From NCBI GenBank assembly GCA_947646735.1, contig CANTFK010000990.1, forward strand, positions 62,001 through 126,000: a stretch of DNA of 64,000 bases, in the 5' to 3' direction. The translations under genes and the position numbers were made by a program. Under the pieces are notes generated by a model. It saw only the letters and a program-made list of their open reading frames with translations. It was not told where the DNA came from and did no database searches. This DNA comes from Peronospora farinosa. Lineage: Eukaryota > Oomycota > Peronosporomycetes > Peronosporales > Peronosporaceae. Shown here piece after piece: positions 35,242 through 46,693 of the stretch (positions are counted from its first letter, which is position 1; every line of letters starts with the position of its first letter).

Positions 35242-36340
35242 GTGCGTGTGGTTGACATGGTCCTTAAAATGGACTGGAGTGACTTCCCTCACCTCTCCCA
35301 ACATCATAGGGAGTTGGCAGAGCATATGGCGCAGGGACTTGGCGAACAAGACCTGGTCAATCTCTTGCATTGTCCTCCTGAGCAACATGTTGCTCAGTTG
35401 GAGCAATTTGAGGCGTTTGTGCTCGGACAGTGTAGAAATGGGTCCGAGGTAAACAGCCAAGCCACCTCTGAGTCCATGACCAAGACTCAGGATGAGCTTA
35501 GGCTTGAGCAGGCACGTAATGAGGCGCTCAACAGGACTGTTGAGACGCTCTCTGCCCGACCTGCTCAACCGAGGCCATTCGGATGGACCTTTTCCGAAGT
35601 TCGATGGAACTAGCCCTCACACGATTGTTCACTGAATATTAGCAGTTGAGCAATGTGGAGTGGCGCAGCTCATCGAAGACGACACCAGAATGGTGTCGTA
35701 TGCCATGTCCAACTTGCGTGGCAAAGCGTCAGAATGGGCATACTCTGCGCTGATGGCTAATGCTGATGCATTTCCATCATGGGCGATCTTTAAGGAAAAG
35801 ATTCGCGCCATGTATCAGCCGCCTAACAACGAAGTGTTGCTTATGGCGCGCTTCTTTGGAGCACGACAGACGAAACGCTCTCTGCAAGAATTTGTGCAGG
35901 AGATGCGTTCGCTGTCGGCGTCCATTAATGAGGAACCGATACCGGAACGTATCAAGGTGGCCACGTTCATGAATGGACTTAGGCACGACCCATCGAGTCA
36001 GGCCCTTTTCAGAAAGGTGCCAGCGACGATGGAAGAGGAAATTGATATTGCCTTAGTTGAGGAGCAATCCTACAACAGCGCCTCGGCGACAGCCTATTAC
36101 AGGCCGTCGTCCGAGAAGTCTGATGCCACTCCTAAGGAGTTAGGCAATGCAGATGTGATCTGCTTAAAGTGCGGCAAGCAAGGCCATATGATGGCTCGCT
36201 GCTATGCAAAAGTAGCTGCTGGTGCTAAGGCAGCCAGCAAAAGGTCTCCCAACCCGAAGGGAGGTGCGAAAAACCAGCGTGCACGACGCACGGGTTCAGC
36301 ACCTGCCCAAGATGGGTCGGGAAATGCGGGAGCGCATTAG
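35242..36340 (+). pseudogene. Element C gag
   Basis: The N-terminal part (35242-35613) ends in a stop and the main part continues at about 35650 in another frame. It includes the retrotransposon-gag core (RGKASEWAYSALMAN, QTKRSLQEFVQEMRSL) and a zinc knuckle CLKCGKQGHMMARC (about 36160-36205). It stops at 36340. A perfect 20-bp palindrome at 35378-35397 lies within the coding part. Confidence 0.85.
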
Positions 36341-36390
36341 GGGCGGGATGCCCTACTGTCGCGGACTCTGAAGCTACCCCTAAGTTCAGA

Positions 36391-36750
36391 GTGATCGAAC
36401 AAATGGGTAGCATAGTCCCTGAGGTTCCGAAAGTCCGGACCTCAACCCTTTTGGTCTATAGCGCTCGAGTACGAGGCTATGACCAAGTGATGACCCTTCT
36501 CGTGGATTCAGGTGCATCACAAAACTTTGTGAAACTCGCGGCTCTGAAAAAGAGACCGGCGAGTTATGAGTCGCTTTGCCAGGATGGCAAGCGAGAAGAG
36601 GCGATCGTTCGTTTAACGAACGGCGCGCTCGTCAAATCGGAGGGAGTTCAAGTTGAACTCGCCTTCAGTTTCAGTGACTTCTCTTGTAAAGAGAAGTTCA
36701 CAGTGCTAGGTATGGAGAGTCCGTATGACCTCATCCTAGGCATGCCTTGA
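36391..36750 (+). pseudogene. Element C aspartic protease
   Basis: VDSGASQNFV (about 36504) keeps the catalytic D-S-G. The conserved DLILGMP ends at a TGA (36748-36750) where the family has Trp, so the stop looks like a single G-to-A change. The same frame continues into pol. Confidence 0.85.
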
Positions 36751-39700
36751 TTGGCTAAACACCAACCATGGATAGAATAACGTACACGCACAGTCGCTAG
36801 CTCTACGCAAGACACCGGAAAGGATGTGCTTTTTCGAGAGGCTTATGTGGCTGATGCTGTGTCCAACACAGTCGAGGGTGCGATGACGGTATGTCAATCG
36901 ACACCAAGAACTACCCAGCTCGAAAGGAGTGGTGTAGTTGGGAGTGCACTGGCGGAAAGCCAGGTGACACATATTTCTACCCAGGTCGAAAAGACTGGTG
37001 TAGTGAATGGGGCGATGACAAGTAGTCATGCGTCCAATAGTTTTGCACAGAGCCGAGAGCCTGTGGCAGTTGATGATGGGCTGACAGGAAGTCAAGCGCC
37101 ACAAGAACCGGCACAGAGCCAAGAGCCTGGTGCGGTTGGAAGGAGTGCGTTAGATGAAATAGCAACGACACCTTCTTCCAGGTCAACAGTCGTGGTGACT
37201 CGAAGAACGAGCTCCAGACGTATTAGGACTATCAAGGGCACGTCGAAACGAGTGATCCTTGGATCAGTCTCGGTTCAAGAGGACGGACCTACGAACGAGT
37301 TGTTCGAGGCCGTCGAAGACAAAATGCCGGAGGCATCCTCTGTTAAGGTGCTCCAACTTGTCTTGGCATCTGCCGAGGAGATAGTAAATCTCTCGGAGAT
37401 GACGCGGGATCTGTTCCTGTCCGAACTAAAGGAAGGAAAGATCCACGAGATAGTCGCACCATTTCCAGAAGAGAACGTGGTGGACTGTTGCTCTTCATTC
37501 ACAATGGACGAGAGCGTCTTGGAGACCGACAAAAAGAAACGGTTCGCTGCTCAAGGCTGGGATGCCTTGAAGGACAGCCCGTTCTATGATGTTCTGTGGA
37601 AACACCGTGATGTGTTTCCAGCAGAAGTGCCGAGCCGCCTACCGGCCGATGGGGGCATCAGGCACGAAATTGACCTGGAGCCTGGCACCAAGTATTGTGT
37701 GACCAGGCAATGGCCGTTGCCGAAGGAACAAGTCGATTACATCGATGAGTTCTTCGACAAGCGAGCCAAGGCGGGACATGTACGTGAGAGCAAGTCGCCT
37801 CACTGCAGCCCGACCTTCTGTGTGCGTAAAGCAACAGGTGAATAACTCGTGGTTCATGCTTATAATAAGCTGAACACGGCCACCATTCCGGCTCAAACGC
37901 CGATCCCGCGGAAAGATGTTTTGTTGAATTCCATGGGAAAGTCAACTATCTTTTCCGCGTTGGATCTGAAGGATGGCTACTATCAAGTTCTCATGAGAGA
38001 TACCGATGTAGCCAAAACGGCAGTAAGCACCCCTAGCGGTATGCTGTGGGAGTAGCTTGTGATGCCACAAGGGTTAAAAAATGCTCCGGCAACATTCAAC
38101 CGAGGGGTGGCTCACGTGATGCGTCAGCACCGTGCCTACGCGCCCCATTACTTTGACGATGTATTCGTGCATAGTAGGGCGGAGGACGGTCTGAGCACGA
38201 TAGAGTCGCACAAGCGTCATTTAGACGCTGTGTTGCAGACTCTGGGTGACGCCCAATTATACGTGAACTTGCAAAAGTACGTAATAGGCGTCCCCGAGAT
38301 ACCTGTACTGGGCTGCATCGTAGGTGCACATGGTGTACGAGCAGACCCAGAAAAGGTAAAGGCTGTAAAGGAATGGCCAGTCCCACGTCATGTGAAGAAT
38401 CTGCGCCAATTCTTTGGTCTCGCTAATTACTTGCATAAGTACAGCAAGAATTATGCGGAGTAGACTAAGCCATTGTCTGATCTTTTGAAAAAGGATACAG
38501 ACTGGACTTGGTCAAAGGAGCAAGAAGATGCGTTCACTTCAGTGAAGCAATATCTTGTAGAGGCATAGGTCTTGGCATTGCCAGACGCGGATAAGACCTT
38601 TAGCGTCGTCTGCGATACAAGCAATTTTGCAATCGGCAGCGCGCATATGCAGAAGGATGACAGCGGCATTGACCGTGTCATTTCGTATCAGTCTCGGCTT
38701 TTGAAAGCCGCAGAGATGAATTACCTTGTGCATGACAAGGAGATACTTTCAATTAAGTATGCTCTTGGCAAGTTTCGGGTGCACCTCTTGGGCACCGAAC
38801 CTTTTGTGGTTTATACGGATCACGCATCACTGCGGACCGCTATAAATTTACCGCACCTCTCGCCGAGAATGGCAAGATGGCTAACATTCTTCTCTGAATT
38901 TAATTTCAAAGTTGAATATAAGCCGGGTAAGTCGAATGTCTTGGCTGACGCGTTATCGCGCAGACCAGACTTCGAGGCAAGACACCAGGATAGTTTGTCT
39001 CGTGCGAAAGCACAAGTAGAGTCGTCAACATTGGCAGCCATGAAGGCCTACCATGCGACGAGATCCATGGCCTCCGATATCAAGGAGTTTTACAGTCAGG
39101 ACGAACATTGTCGCCTGCTGTTGGATCACTTTGGTGGACAGAAGGTTACCCTTCCGTCGCACCTGAAAGCGAAAATATATCGCTTTAGTTACAGTGATGG
39201 CCTGTTATGGCATCAACTGTCACCCTGTGATCCCTTGAGAATCTATGTCCCTCATGACACAGATCTCAAGCTGATGATACTTCACGAGTGCCATGATGCG
39301 TCATCTAGTGGGCATCTGGGCCGTGAAAAGACATTCTTACGAGTGTCAGAGGAATTTTAGTGGCCTCACCTATATCGGTGGGTGTCCAACTATATTCGCT
39401 CTTTCGAAGAGTGTCAGCGTATAAAGCCTGCACCTTCGAACAGTGCGCCACTGAAGCCACTGCCGATTCCAAGTGAATGTTGGAAGTCGGTCAGTTTGGA
39501 CTTCATGTTTGGCTTACCGCCTGACTATAAAGGCAGGACGGGGCTCGTCGTCTTTGTAGACAGACTGAGCAAGATGGTGCATTTGGCACCATGTAGCCCA
39601 AGATCTCAGGAAAAGAGGCTGCCCTCTTGTTTCTGGATCACGTGTACCGACTACACGGGATGCCTGAGTCCATAGTATCGACTCGAGATCCGCGTTTTAC

Positions 39701-41136
39701 GTCGGGTTTTTGGCGACATGTGTTTGAGCTGCTGGGTAGCAAGCTCCATATGTCAACCGCTGATCATCCTCAGACCGATGGCCAAACAGAACGGGCCAAT
39801 CGAGTCGTGGCGGATGTGTTGCGTACAATAGCGACTCCTAAAGAATGGAGCAAGCAATTGCCATTCGTGGAGTTTGCTATTAATAACAGTGTTCACGCCA
39901 GTACGGGTGAAACACCGTTTTACATTAACGGACTGCGTCATCCTCGAACGCCAGTCTCTTTTGTACGCAGACCGAGTCTTAGTGGGGGACGGCCCCTCAC
40001 TTCGCTCGGTGCGAATGCCAAAGAGGGCCAAGGTTGCCCTAGTCACACTTCTAAAAATAGCAGTAGTCACGACACCTATAGGTGTCACAAAGGAGGCACG
40101 GCAAGCAATGCCAGTGCTCCTTGATGATGACACTATAGTGTTGTCAACAGCGTCGACCCATGAACGACCTCTTGGAGGCGTCATCGGCGAGCTGGATGCT
40201 AAAAGCGTGAGCGAAGCTCAGCGCTTCGTGGATGAGCGTTGAGCCATCACACGTAAAGTACGTGACGCGATGGCAAGCGCACAGGACAAGCAAAAACAAT
40301 ATGCAGACCAGCATGGTCGCAAAAACAATGAACACTTTAGTGTGAGGGAAAAAGTGCTATTAAGTACTGCTACCCTACCTAAACATGCAATTTCTGTACT
40401 ACCTGGTGGTACTACTAAGCTATTGCCCCGATTCATTGGGCCCTTTACAGTGGTTGAAGAAGTTGGAGACCTAAATTATAAGATCACTCTCCCACCGTAT
40501 ATGAAGACGCACCCCGTATTTTACGTGGGTCGCCTGAAACGGTATGTTGATCCAGAAGAGATCACATATCCACATCGGTCTATCGAGACCGATGGTGACG
40601 TCGACTGTGAGTCGAGCGTCGCGGCCGATCAGGCGACGAGGAAGCCGAGAGGCTCCCCGTATACGAACGAGGCGATAGAGGACTCGGTGATCGAGGAGGA
40701 CTCCGCGCTTGACGCGGGTCTCTCATCACCAGTCGCTCTAAGATGTCCAAACGGGTCTTCAGCCCTGACGGTCCCTCGACCTCACATCGCGCAGATCCGA
40801 GGTCAGTCGCGAGACTTGACTCTCCAGATCTGTCACCTGCCTCTTCAGCGTAGCTGACTCAGCCTGCGACTGAAAAGCAGCAGGGTAGGCAGCCGCGAGT
40901 AGGTGGGCGTAATCGCCACTCCTATCGGGCGCCACCTGTGTTGGTGGACACGGATGGGAACACGCGCTTCCTTGTTGGAAGGCTGTTGGACCAAGCGAAA
41001 GCTCCAAATCCTTTTCCGGTGGAAGGGTTACCCAACGAGCTTTGACTCGTGGGAGCCTGTGGACGCTTTGCGCGTTGACGGGCCGGGCTGGTGGCTGCTT
41101 ATGTGAAGCAGCACCAGCTGTCTTCTTTCTGCTAGA
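36751..41136 (+). pseudogene. Element C pol: RT, RNase H, integrase, chromodomain
   Basis: One frame runs from 36391 to about 39600, interrupted only by stops at 36748, 36778, 37843, 38053, 38461, 38566 and 39358. RT catalytic YFDDVFVHSR is at about 38149; RNase H blocks VCDTSNFAIGSA and VYTDHASLRTAI lie at 38608-38840; integrase begins near 39280 (HECHDASSSGHLGREKT), and its core continues after a one-base frameshift near 39603 (HGMPESIVSTRDPRF, about 39650). After further frame changes come RFIGPFTVVEEVGDLNYKI (about 40430) and a chromodomain (LFRWKGYPTSFDSWEP, about 41005-41055). The end is likely a TAG near 41136 after one more frame change. Confidence 0.85.
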
Positions 41137-41967
41137 TCCGGACGGACTAGCAGAAGAAGCGTGGCAAGAATTAATTGGGGGTCGCTTACCACCCATAATT
41201 TCATGCGCACGCTTCATGGCGAAGCTGATTCGCTGCGACCGCTGTTTAGTTGCATCTTCATGCAAGGTAACACGGCGCCGAAGTTCAGCTTCATAGTCGT
41301 CGGCTGTTTCGTTAGAACGCAGCACGACTGGAATTGGGAAAGCACGACCAAGTGCTTTGCCCTGCTTTTTCCACAAAGGAAAGACACTATAAAATCTATG
41401 ATCGTCTATAGTTGCACGCTGCAAAAGCGCTGCGCTAGACCCATCCGAGTTCATCCACTCAGATGGAGGTGGCATTGGTGGCAAGCCACCACTCACGTAG
41501 CCGCCCTCGCGACGGCGGGCTAGTGAGGCCGACGGTGTACTTGGTGGAGCTTTAAGCTCACACTCACCTGAGTCTGACTCTCCATTATGGATTGTCAAGA
41601 CATCAGCCTGAAAAGTTACATCTGACTGAGTCTCGGCTACTCTTTTCGAAGTAGCGCGCTCAGTTTTAGTCGCTGCGCTCGTAGGCGCAGACGACGAGGC
41701 TTTATCTTTGCTTGTAGGAAGCATGGATGCTTCCTCAAGGACGGGTGCCTCAAATGATGGGGACATATGTCCCATCAATGCCCTATGCTCATCGCCACTT
41801 TGGGGTGATGGCAGTGGTGTAGTCTCATTGTAGTCTACAATGAGAGATGGATCTTCATCCACATTATCGTGAGACCCCTGTGCCTGACGCACTTTGCGAC
41901 GACTGCGATAAATCGCGGCTCGTGCGCTTAGTGCTGGACTGCATGGGTGCCTTTGCAGGCGACCCAT
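40759..41967 (-). CDS. Antisense open frame of 403 codons inside element C
   Basis: This minus-strand frame is uninterrupted from an ATG at 41967 (a GTG lies 12 bases further out). A second ATG in another frame, at about 41992, reads MPPKRGKADGSPAKAP and may be the original start before a frameshift near 41890. The protein is Ser/Pro-rich at the N end, has a central basic segment (WKKQGKALGRAFPIPVVL, RRRVTLHEDATKQRSQRI) and ends in a coiled coil (LKRQVTDLESQVSRLTSDL). Its last third is antisense to the chromodomain. Function unknown: an element-encoded antisense gene, a piece of another gag inserted backwards, or chance. Confidence 0.45.
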   Translation of the reverse strand: MGRLQRHPCSPALSARAAIYRSRRKVRQAQGSHDNVDEDPSLIVDYNETTPLPSPQSGDEHRALMGHMSPSFEAPVLEEASMLPTSKDKASSSAPTSAATKTERATSKRVAETQSDVTFQADVLTIHNGESDSGECELKAPPSTPSASLARRREGGYVSGGLPPMPPPSEWMNSDGSSAALLQRATIDDHRFYSVFPLWKKQGKALGRAFPIPVVLRSNETADDYEAELRRRVTLHEDATKQRSQRISFAMKRAHEIMGGKRPPINSCHASSASPSGSSRKKTAGAASHKQPPARPVNAQSVHRLPRVKARWVTLPPEKDLELSLGPTAFQQGSACSHPCPPTQVAPDRSGDYAHLLAAAYPAAFQSQAESATLKRQVTDLESQVSRLTSDLRDVRSRDRQG

Positions 41968-42098
41968 CAGCCTTACCACGTTTCGGTGGCATGAGTACTG
42001 AGCAGACTAAAGCGGCGCGTTTATAACGGCTCGCAAGTCTCTCCGTCTCTTAGGCGATGTTTTACAAAATGTAAACATCGTTCTAAAACGGGGGATGG

Positions 42099-42696
42099 TG
42101 TAACAGGGCATCTAGTTACACGTAAACATTAAGTAATAAACTTAATGTTTGGTCTAAAAGTGTCCATGATTACTTTTGACCTGTCACTTGGGTGCGATAC
42201 ACAAACGTGATCCACCCTCGTGAATGTAATATCCATTTATGAATTCACATGAGAAGGGATGACGTTAGTTGAAGCTAGGCATCGCGACGTCTCAGAAAGA
42301 CGTCATTCGCAAACTTAAATCTAGATTTAAGTTCATGCGTCAGGATACGCTTCTAAAGAGTCGCGTATCCGATCTATATATATATATAGCCAATCAGTAG
42401 TTAAGTATATATTTAGTTATAATTAATTAAATATAGCTCAGTCTTGAATTTACTTAAACATACGCACCACGCACGAGAAGTTGAAAAGCTTCTGCGTGAC
42501 GTCGGTGCTTTAGTGTTAAGAAGTTCGCTGCACTCTCGCTTAAGCGAAAGGCAACTGGTGGTACGACTGCTTAAGCAGTCGACCAAACTCCCAACCACCC
42601 TCGCACGCAAAGGATAGACGGTCTAACCGCTTCCTCGCTTGTGCATAAGGTGTGTGCTCGTAGCACGAGGCAAATTCGTTGAAGTGCACGTCTACA
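42099..42696 (+). repeat. Element C right LTR
   Basis: Partner of the left LTR with scattered substitutions. Several hairpins are kept or changed on both arms, for example CTCGTAGCACGAG in place of CTCGTATACGAG. Confidence 0.92.
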
Positions 42697-42744
42697 CCGA
42701 AAGCTGAAGCTCGGTGAGGCATAGTATGTAAGGAATACGACTCT

Positions 42745-44085
42745 TACTGGCGTAAAACCACTGGAATTTTTTCTAACACTACGCGAAACAAATGATGGAA
42801 TACTTGCTAGTCTTCGGACAATCTACAATGAACGGGTCAAAGTGCGAATGGAGATGTTAGCAGGCAGGAAATCGCTCCAAACACTCCTTGATGGTATGAG
42901 AAACAGTAATTTTATGTACCTTTCCGATTAAGACAGTGAGCGAAGGATCACTTCTCTTTTCTTTGCTCACAAAGCAAGCATCCAATTTGCTCAACATAAC
43001 CACCATGTAATCTGCATGGATTGCACCTACAAAACGACTAGATATATATCGGCTTGTATTGCTACATGTTGTTGGCATGACCCGCTTTAACTCTCAATGA
43101 ACAATCGGCTTTTGCTTTTTTAAAGAAGAAAAAGAAAAGGATTACATATGGGCCTTGACTACACTGACCACCATATGGACACGCACATCTTCACCATGGA
43201 TTATTGTAATCGACCGTAAATTGGCATTCATGGCAGCCATTGTCAAAATATTCCCAAAATTCGTGAACCTTTTTTGCACATGACACATCAACAAAAACCT
43301 TGTGGCAAAGTTTAAAAAACCTTAGGCGAACCATGGGATGTATTTAAAGAAGATGGCAAGCCCTTGTGGCCCTACTTCCGAAGAAACTTATCAATCACAA
43401 TCGTATAAAATCTCGATTATTCATTTGCCTTTTTCTGAAGATCTCAGATACATCACCAAAACATGGCTCACTTACAAAGAGCAGTTTGTAGATGCCTGGA
43501 CTTCAAAGGATCTGCATTTCGGCCACAAAGCCACATCAAGAGTTAAAGGTAATGAGGTTGGGTTGCGAGATACAAGAGAGACAAGACTAAATGAGAGAGG
43601 TTGGCAAATGTTTTCTTTTATTGTTTTAAAAGGAGCCCACGCATACATAAAGAAATTTCTCCAAGTGTCGACTGGAGATCTTCTCTCTGTTTTCAACAAG
43701 CTCACACATGCTTTGAAACATCAGGTTAATCAAACGCTAATATTGAAACAGAAGCCTTATCTTTATTTATCTATGTGCATTGGAGATGTGATGGTTCTTT
43801 CATTTTTTGTGGTGTTTAGATATTTTATAAAATGATATGATACCAATTTATCTAATTTTATACATTTCCTGATATAACAACAGGTGGTGGCTGAGGAAAC
43901 CAAGCGCAGTGACAAAAATCTGCACCATTTATTTGAGTTGCCTTCAATGTTGAAAGCAGTTTCGGGAAAAATAATAAAATTTGCTCTGAAAAGATGTCGG
44001 GTAGAATTTGAAAAGTAAGGAAAATCATGAGCCATGCACCAGAATTCTACCATCTACTTTGCGTATTCCTTGTATGCACAGGCTT
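42745..44085 (+). pseudogene. MULE-type DNA transposase remnant
   Basis: In broken plus-strand frames one reads TLRETNDGILASLRTIYNER, FFAHKASIQFAQ, DCTYKTNRYRLVLLHVVGMT (42970-43085), a DDE-type core segment SPWIIVIDRKLAFMAAI, WHINKNLVAKFKKP-like sequence (about 43270-43320), WLTYKEQFVDAW with LHFGHKATSRV (about 43475-43545) and HAYIKKFLQVSTGDLLSVFN (about 43644). This order is that of oomycete MULE transposases. Stops and an insertion around 43550-43640 break it. No terminal inverted repeats seen. Confidence 0.8.
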
Positions 44086-44095
44086 CAACTAAAGG

Positions 44096-44356
44096 TGTAA
44101 CGGGGTGAGCCCGTTACATAATATCGACACTTATATGAAGTGTCAATAAAATTATTATTATAGCTTTATATACTTGACGATATTATTTTTTCTTATAATA
44201 TTGTTTCTAGATCTCCTTGAGGTTGGAGATGCCCTATCATTGGTTGATATGGGCCATCATATCAACCACCACGCTGACCAATGACCGATGGACGCGTGCA
44301 ATGAGTGGAGGGCAAGTTGTCAACATACATAGTTGTAGTTTAATATAGTTAACATA
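44096..44356 (+). repeat. Truncated family A LTR start
   Basis: It begins TGTAACGGGGTGAGCCCGTT and matches 25157-25410 with substitutions and indels, then is cut by the solo LTR. In this copy the first hairpin is a perfect 8-bp stem (GTAACGGG/CCCGTTAC). Confidence 0.8.
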
Positions 44357-44953
44357 TGTAGACGGGCACTTCTACGAAGTTGCCACGTACTACGAGCACA
44401 CACCTTGCACAAGCGAGGAAGCGGTTAGACCGTCTATCCTTTGCGTGCGAGGGTGGTTGGGAGTTTGGTCGACTGCTCAAGCAGTCGTACCACCAGTTGC
44501 CTTTCGCTTAAGCGAGAGTGCAGCGAGCTTCTTAACACTAAAGCACCGACGTCACGCAGATGCTTTTCAACTTCTCGTGCGTGGTGCGTATGTTTAAGTA
44601 AATTCAAGACTGAGCTATATTTAATTAATTATAACTAAATATATACTTAACTACTGATTGGCTATATATATATATAGATCGGATACGCGACTCTTTAGAA
44701 GCGTATCCTGACGCATGAACTTAAATCTAGATTTAAGTTTGCGAATGACGTCTTTCTGAGACGTCGCGATGCCTAGCTTCAACTAACGTCATCCCTTCTC
44801 ATGTGAATTCATAAATGGATATTACATTCACGAGGGTGGATCACGTTTGTGTATCGCACCCAAGTGACAGGTCAAAAGTAATCATGGATACTTTTAGACC
44901 AAAACATTAAGTTTATTACTTAATGTTTACGTGTAACTAGATGCCCTGTTACA
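44357..44953 (-). repeat. Solo LTR of the element C family
   Basis: A full inverted copy of the element C LTR (TGTAGACGGG...CCCTGTTACA on the plus strand) with no internal region. No clear target-site duplication (ACATA left, AGTTC right). It lies at the junction between the family A LTR and the FUSC-copy shards, so it marks a rearrangement point. Confidence 0.88.
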
Positions 44954-46449
44954 AGTTCCTTGTAGCGGTTTCGATTGCAGTGCTAGCAACACGTTTCAAT
45001 GACGCTTTAAGTTGTGGTCTATTTAATAGATGTACAATCATGTATAGACGCCACTGAGTTTTTGCTTATAAACAAATTTACTGGACCTGGTCCTGCTCCT
45101 AGCTTAGAGTAAAGTCTGAGCTCGTGTCACGCAGGTAGTTAATTATTTAGCCAAGTCCAACCTGGCAGTGCGCAGCTTCGAAAAGCTTGCGCTTGATCAA
45201 CACTTGATAACGCTATGGCTGTTTGTCGGGTGTCATGAAGTTTCTAAAGGAACTCTGTCACTAATCTCTGTCACTAATCGAGTCTCGACGAGGTGACTCG
45301 GCTCGCCTTGTATACACATTCAGCTTCATCAATGGAGAAGAAACCGCAACACCAGCGCGATATCTTCTCTGCGTTATGCTTTAGTGGTGAAATTGGCGAA
45401 GCCAATACGTCCGCTTTTCAATTCAAGCACTTGCCACTGTAGTCTTCACCTTCGTAAAGATCTTTGTACAGCAACTAATTGAAGCATGCGCCTCGCTAGC
45501 CCACCCTTACACTACGTAAGTCTTTTGCTTACGCTATGAGTACAAGGCAAACTGAGAATTACCAAGTGTTCTACCACGGGATGCACTGGTCGTCGTCTAT
45601 GAAGCCGCCAGTGGTTCAAACATGTCAAATTCTCGGCGATATTTTCACAAGCGCTGATGACGCAGCTCATAAAATTGAAATCCTCCATCGTTACGCGTTT
45701 GCTGTGGTCGTCTACGTATCCCAGCAAACACTCACCATAACTCTCTTTTAAAGCCATCGCAGCTTCTGTCAGTGTGAAAGATTCGACATTGAGCAAAGCT
45801 TCAGGTGCGGAACTTTCGCTAGCTGATGACATACCACTGAAGAGATATCGTCGGCTGGGGTTCATCATTGGCCTCGTATCCTCGGAAAGGGTAGATGTGA
45901 GATTTGACATCTGGTAGGCTGCCATGTCGACGAAATTGGATGATCGACGAGGTCGAGGTGACGGAAAAACAATAGTAACGTGCTTTTGTCTGCCAGGAGT
46001 TGAGGGATCTTCAGATTCGTCTGCCTGCATGGATTGGATAGAGTTGCGTCGAAGTGTGCTTCTATGAAGCAAGCAAATGCCACTGGAGGGAGTAGGTTGT
46101 GCTCCATTGGGCGTCACCACGTCCGCTATCGGAACCTGCGGTTGATCATCGTAGATCTCGAGCTCCAGTCGAAAACCTTCGTTCAGCGCCTGCATGAACT
46201 CGCTGAACGAAAATTTGTCGTCGTTGTCCTTGTCCACCAGCTGCATGAATTCGTCTACATACTGTTCCATTCCTCCGATGCCTTGGCTACCAGCGTACGG
46301 CATGAGCTTTTCCAGCAAAAGACTAAGCTCCGAGACATCTACAACACCGCGACGGTGCACGTCGGCGATACGGAAGGCTTCCTTCATCTGCAAGTAGATT
46401 GCGTGATCTTCTGCATTTGAGCCTGAAAACTCTTCTCCGAACAAGGTCG
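44954..46449 (-). pseudogene. FUSC/EF-hand gene copy 2, 3' part inverted
   Basis: The complement of about 3430-4920 of copy 1: the EF-hand region onward, stop, and downstream spacer. The EF-hand reads DKDNDDKFSFSE, with D for G at loop position 6, which should weaken calcium binding. The C-terminal end has a small indel changing the last residues. Upstream exons are missing or moved (next two entries). Confidence 0.88.
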
Positions 46450-46693
46450 CTCGACGAGTACTTATCATTGGCATGTAAGTGCGATGCGGAAATTACGGAG
46501 GCATATGGCTGCGTCGCCGCATGATATCCGTGATATTCTAAACCTGACAGTCGATTTGTATTGCTTCCGCGCCAAGGATATTAAGAAAATGGACTTCTTC
46601 AAGCTGAGACTTGATCGGCTGCTGACGAATGCACATGAGCGTCTTGCGACTATGGAGTCACTATTGAGTGACTGCTGGTGGGAAGAGCCGAGT
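46449..46693 (+). pseudogene. FUSC copy 2, exon 3 start, re-inverted
   Basis: Matches about 1462-1697 of copy 1 (MRKLRRHMAASPHDIRDI...) but runs in the opposite orientation to the neighbouring shards. It stops after WWEEPSV. Confidence 0.85.

Larger units (their letters stand above)
34599..42696 (+). mobile_element. Ty3/gypsy retrotransposon with both LTRs (element C)
   Basis: About 8.1 kb with direct LTRs of about 599 and 598 bases (TGTAACAGGG...GTCTACA), a primer-binding-site-like TGGTAGCAC near 35200 and a purine tract (AAAACGGGGGATGG) just before the right LTR. The internal part encodes gag, protease, RT, RNase H, integrase and a chromodomain. The LTRs differ by roughly 4-5% by eye, so the insertion is not recent. 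No target-site duplication is evident (GTGCT on the left, CCGAA on the right). Coding capacity is lost through in-frame stops and late frameshifts. Confidence 0.92.
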
